Below, in pieces: positions 6,329-8,810 of a stretch of DNA of 8,810 nt; the first letter of the stretch is position 1; each line of letters starts with the position of its first letter. The notes under the pieces were generated by a model. That model made no database searches, was not told the origin of the DNA, and saw nothing but the letters and a program-made list of their open reading frames with translations. The position numbers and the translations under genes were made by a program. The DNA comes from an uncultured Steroidobacter sp. (lineage in GTDB: Bacteria; Pseudomonadota; Gammaproteobacteria; Steroidobacterales; Steroidobacteraceae), in NCBI GenBank assembly GCA_946478975.1, contig CAMLEO010000295.1, forward strand, positions 1-8,810, read 5' to 3'.

Positions 6329-7857
6329 CGCTCACAACCGAAAAGCCGGCTAGGCTGGCGGTCCAAGGGCTGGAGAAGTCGTTCTTCGGCGTCAAAGTCC
6401 TGCACGACGTGACTTTTGAAGCGCACGGCGGTCGCGTACTCGGCATCGTCGGTGAGAACGGCTGCGGCAAGTCGACCACGATGAACCTGATCGCGGGCGT
6501 GCTCCCGCGCGATCGAGGTGCCGTGTTGTTGGATGGCAAACCCTTCGAACCGCGCTCGCGTCGCGAGTCCGATGCGGCGGGCATCGCATTCATCCAGCAA
6601 GAGCTGAATATCTTTCCCAATCTGTCGGTGGCGGAGAATCTGTTTCTGGTCCGTCCGCCGCGCAGCTTCGCCGGCTTGCCGCTGATCTCGCGGCGACAAA
6701 TGCACAATCGCGCCAAAGAGCTGCTGAAGATGGTGGATCTCACAGTATCGCCGAGCACCCTGGCAGGGCAGCTGTCCGCCGGCGAGCGACAGTTGCTGGA
6801 GATTGCGCGCGGTCTCGCGTCCGACGCCCGAGTGTTTATTCTCGATGAACCCACCAGCTCGTTGACAGGCCGTGAAGCCGCGCGACTGTTCGATATCGTG
6901 CGTCGGCTGCAGCAGCGCGACGTAGCCATTCTCTACATCAGTCACAACCTCGAAGATGTGCTGCAGCTATGTGGTGACGTCGTAGTGATGCGCGACGGCC
7001 GAGTCACGATGCGCGCGACGACATCGGGCCTGACGCCGAACGATCTGGTGCCCGCAATGGTTGGCCGAACCATCGAAGCTTTGTTTCCTACGCGCGACGT
7101 GCCGGCGCGGGCGGCGGCGCCAATTCTGGAAGTCAGCGGACTCGGCGAGCCGGGTGTGCTGGAAGCCATCAACCTGCAGCTGGCGCCGGGAGAAATCGTC
7201 GGCATCGCCGGCCTGATGGGCTCGGGGCGCTCGGAGCTGGCGCGAATGTTATTTGGCCTGGACCGACACAGCCAAGGTGAGATTCGCGTCAACGGACGAG
7301 CGCTGCCCCCGGGTGACATCAAAGCTCGTATGGACGCGGGTGTCGCGTTCCTGACCGAAGATCGGCGGCATGAAGGCCTGATGCCGGACGCCTCCGTTGC
7401 GGACAACATGGCGCTCGCTGCGCTGCCGATGTTTGCAGCCGGTGGTGGGCGAGTGAAGAGCGATCCGCTGCTGAATGCGATTCGTGCGCTGGCCCAGCGG
7501 CTGAATTTGAAGAGCGGTGATATTCGCACCGCGCCGATTCGGACGCTGTCGGGCGGCAATCAGCAGAAAGTGATTCTTGGCCGCTGGCTGCTGCGCCAGC
7601 CGAAGCTGTTTATTCTCGACGAGCCGACGCGCGGTGTGGACGTGGGCGCCAAAGAGGAAATCTATCGATTGCTGGCGGAGATGGCACAGGCCGGCATGGC
7701 CATCCTGGTGATCTCCTCCGAGCTCGAGGAGCTGGTGGGTTTGTGCGACCGGCTGCACGTGATGAGGCGCGGTGAGCTCACAGCACAGTTCGAGCGCGTG
7801 GCGTTCGATCGGGAAACGATTCTGCGAGCCGCGTTCGGCCAGGGAAATGCAGCATGA
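6325..7857 (+). CDS. Sugar ABC importer ATP-binding protein (RbsA/MglA/YtfR type, two ATPase domains)
   Basis: The cytoplasmic ATPase subunit that powers the importer; its 510 aa are the normal length for this family. The first domain has Walker A GENGCGKST (43-51), the Q-loop (Q91/Q92), signature LSAGERQ (150-156), Walker B FILDEP (171-176) and switch H207. The second domain has a degenerate Walker A, GLMGSGRSE (296-304, Arg in place of Lys), signature LSGGNQQ (408-414), Walker B FILDEP (429-434) and Ser in place of the switch His (ISSE, 463-466). This asymmetry is normal for RbsA-type proteins, which hydrolyse ATP mainly at one composite site. Its ATG overlaps the stop of the fusion gene (ATGA, 6325-6328), and its own stop overlaps the second permease (7854-7857). 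Translation is therefore probably coupled through all three genes, helping to balance subunits. Confidence 0.96.
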   Translation: MTLTTEKPARLAVQGLEKSFFGVKVLHDVTFEAHGGRVLGIVGENGCGKSTTMNLIAGVLPRDRGAVLLDGKPFEPRSRRESDAAGIAFIQQELNIFPNLSVAENLFLVRPPRSFAGLPLISRRQMHNRAKELLKMVDLTVSPSTLAGQLSAGERQLLEIARGLASDARVFILDEPTSSLTGREAARLFDIVRRLQQRDVAILYISHNLEDVLQLCGDVVVMRDGRVTMRATTSGLTPNDLVPAMVGRTIEALFPTRDVPARAAAPILEVSGLGEPGVLEAINLQLAPGEIVGIAGLMGSGRSELARMLFGLDRHSQGEIRVNGRALPPGDIKARMDAGVAFLTEDRRHEGLMPDASVADNMALAALPMFAAGGGRVKSDPLLNAIRALAQRLNLKSGDIRTAPIRTLSGGNQQKVILGRWLLRQPKLFILDEPTRGVDVGAKEEIYRLLAEMAQAGMAILVISSELEELVGLCDRLHVMRRGELTAQFERVAFDRETILRAAFGQGNAA

Positions 7858-8810
7858 ACAGCGGCGTCTCGGCTCAATCGATCACCTTCATCCTGCGCTG
7901 GGCGCCGTTCTTTTTCCTGGCGCTGCTGGTGATGGGCTTTGGCGCGCTGGCGCCGCGCTTTCTCAGCATGGAAAACATGGGCGCCATTCTCGTGCAATCG
8001 AGCTGGCTGATCGTGGCCGCGCTGGGCATGAACTTCGTGCTGCTGGCGGCGGGCGTGGATCTTTCCGTTGGCGCGACGATGTATCTCGCGGCGGTTGTGG
8101 TTGGGCTGGGCCTGCCTGATGCGCCGGTTTGGGTTTGTGTCCTGGCGTCCGTGTTGGTCGGCGCGTGCTTTGGCGCAATCAACGCGTCGCTGGTCGTGAG
8201 ACTCGGCCTGCCGGCGTTCATTGTCACACTCGCAACGATCTTCGTCGGGCGCGGCGTGGGATTGTTTCTTTCTTCGACGCGCATCGTGTACGCCGGCCCG
8301 AGCGTGAAAGACTTCGGTCGTGCAGAAATGTTCGGTCTGCCGGTGTTGCTCTGGATCGCCGCAGTGGCGATGGGAATCGCGTGGGTGTTGATGAATCGAA
8401 CCGCACTCGGTTCGTATGTCCGGAGCATCGGTGCCGATAAGGAAGGTGCTCGCCGCGTCGGCGTGCCGACTCAGGCAGTCACCTGGACCGTATATGCGCT
8501 TTGCGGAGCATTCGCAGGACTGGGCGGCTTTATTTCGCTGAGCCAATCCTCCGCCGCTTCGGGTGCCTTCGGCCAAGGCGCCGAATTTCTCGCGATCGCC
8601 GCAGCGGTGCTCGGCGGCACCAGCTTGTTTGGTGGACGAGGAAACTCGTGGGCGCCGGTGATCGGCGCCGTGCTCATCATGACCGTGCAGAACGGCCTGG
8701 TGATGATGAATGCCAATCCCTATGCGTACCCTGTGATCACTGGCTCAGTCATTTTCCTGGCTGCATTGTTCGACAGCATTCGTTCCCGGCTGCAGGCCAG
8801 GCTGGAGCGG
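7854..8810 (+). CDS. Sugar ABC importer permease (RbsC/YjfF type), 3'-truncated by the window edge
   Basis: An inner-membrane permease of the ribose/galactofuranose class (BPD_transp_2). The frame is open for 319 residues to the window end, so it is not a closed ORF here; from the usual family length, only a short C-terminal tail should be missing. The first membrane segment is about 17-34. The family motifs GVDLSVG (67-73), RVGVP (201-205) and GGTSLFGGRG (254-263) are all intact, and the last hydrophobic segment (about 290-306) is followed by a basic tail. The start ATG overlaps the ATPase stop by 4 bp and has AGGGA (7841-7845) 8 nt upstream. With the permease half of the fusion protein it probably forms a heterodimeric channel, as YtfT and YjfF are thought to do. 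It keeps the GxDLSVG motif better than the fused permease does. Confidence 0.93.
   Translation, partial: MNSGVSAQSITFILRWAPFFFLALLVMGFGALAPRFLSMENMGAILVQSSWLIVAALGMNFVLLAAGVDLSVGATMYLAAVVVGLGLPDAPVWVCVLASVLVGACFGAINASLVVRLGLPAFIVTLATIFVGRGVGLFLSSTRIVYAGPSVKDFGRAEMFGLPVLLWIAAVAMGIAWVLMNRTALGSYVRSIGADKEGARRVGVPTQAVTWTVYALCGAFAGLGGFISLSQSSAASGAFGQGAEFLAIAAAVLGGTSLFGGRGNSWAPVIGAVLIMTVQNGLVMMNANPYAYPVITGSVIFLAALFDSIRSRLQARLER

Noticed and set aside
7662..8576. Antisense open frame (304 codons) over the ATPase and second permease
   Set aside because: Composition is low-complexity Arg/His/Gln, as expected from the reverse of hydrophobic codons; the plus-strand permease reading is convincing throughout.
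1..8810. CRISPR array, insertion sequence, transposase, rRNA or tRNA
   Set aside because: No regularly spaced repeats, terminal inverted repeats, transposase-like frames or RNA-gene signatures were seen; the window is filled by the six genes described.

Overview
The window is GC-rich, tightly packed DNA from a Gram-negative bacterium. The homodimeric AceE-type E1 enzyme, the FadR-type GntR regulator and the periplasmic-binding-protein importer suggest a proteobacterium, probably gamma or beta. That placement is inference from gene families and composition, not from a marker gene. Coding density is close to 100%. The only sizeable non-coding gap is 130 bp between two divergent genes (4183-4312).

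Layout. (1) 2-688, plus strand: 3'-part of a short-chain dehydrogenase/reductase (SDR) whose start lies outside the window. (2) 697-3405, plus: a full-length homodimeric 2-oxo acid dehydrogenase E1 (AceE/MdeB type, 902 aa), 8 bp behind the SDR. (3) 3409-4182, minus: a GntR/FadR-type (FCD) regulator, convergent with the E1 gene, with only 3 bp between the stop codons and a strong hairpin at the junction. (4) 4183-4312: divergent control region with a 22-bp imperfect inverted repeat whose core resembles UxuR/ExuR-type operators. (5) 4313-8810, plus: a CUT2/ribose-type sugar ABC importer made of a substrate-binding-protein/permease fusion (671 aa), a double-ATPase subunit (510 aa) and a second permease that runs off the window end. 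The transporter genes overlap by 4 bp (ATGA) at both junctions.

Reading as a unit. The regulator sits between a catabolic pair (SDR + E1) and a divergent sugar importer, and a likely operator lies in the shared promoter region. The simplest model is a substrate-induced uptake-and-catabolism locus: the importer brings in a sugar or sugar acid, an SDR oxidises an intermediate, and the E1 decarboxylates a 2-oxo acid. The importer's composition (one binding protein, one double ATPase, two different permeases) is that of the YtfQ-YtfR-YtfT-YjfF galactofuranose system, but here the binding protein and the first permease are one polypeptide. The most unusual points are that fusion, its twin-arginine-like signal sequence with the membrane-topology problem it creates, and an E1 gene with no E2 or E3 partner in the window. 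The actual substrate cannot be read from the sequence.
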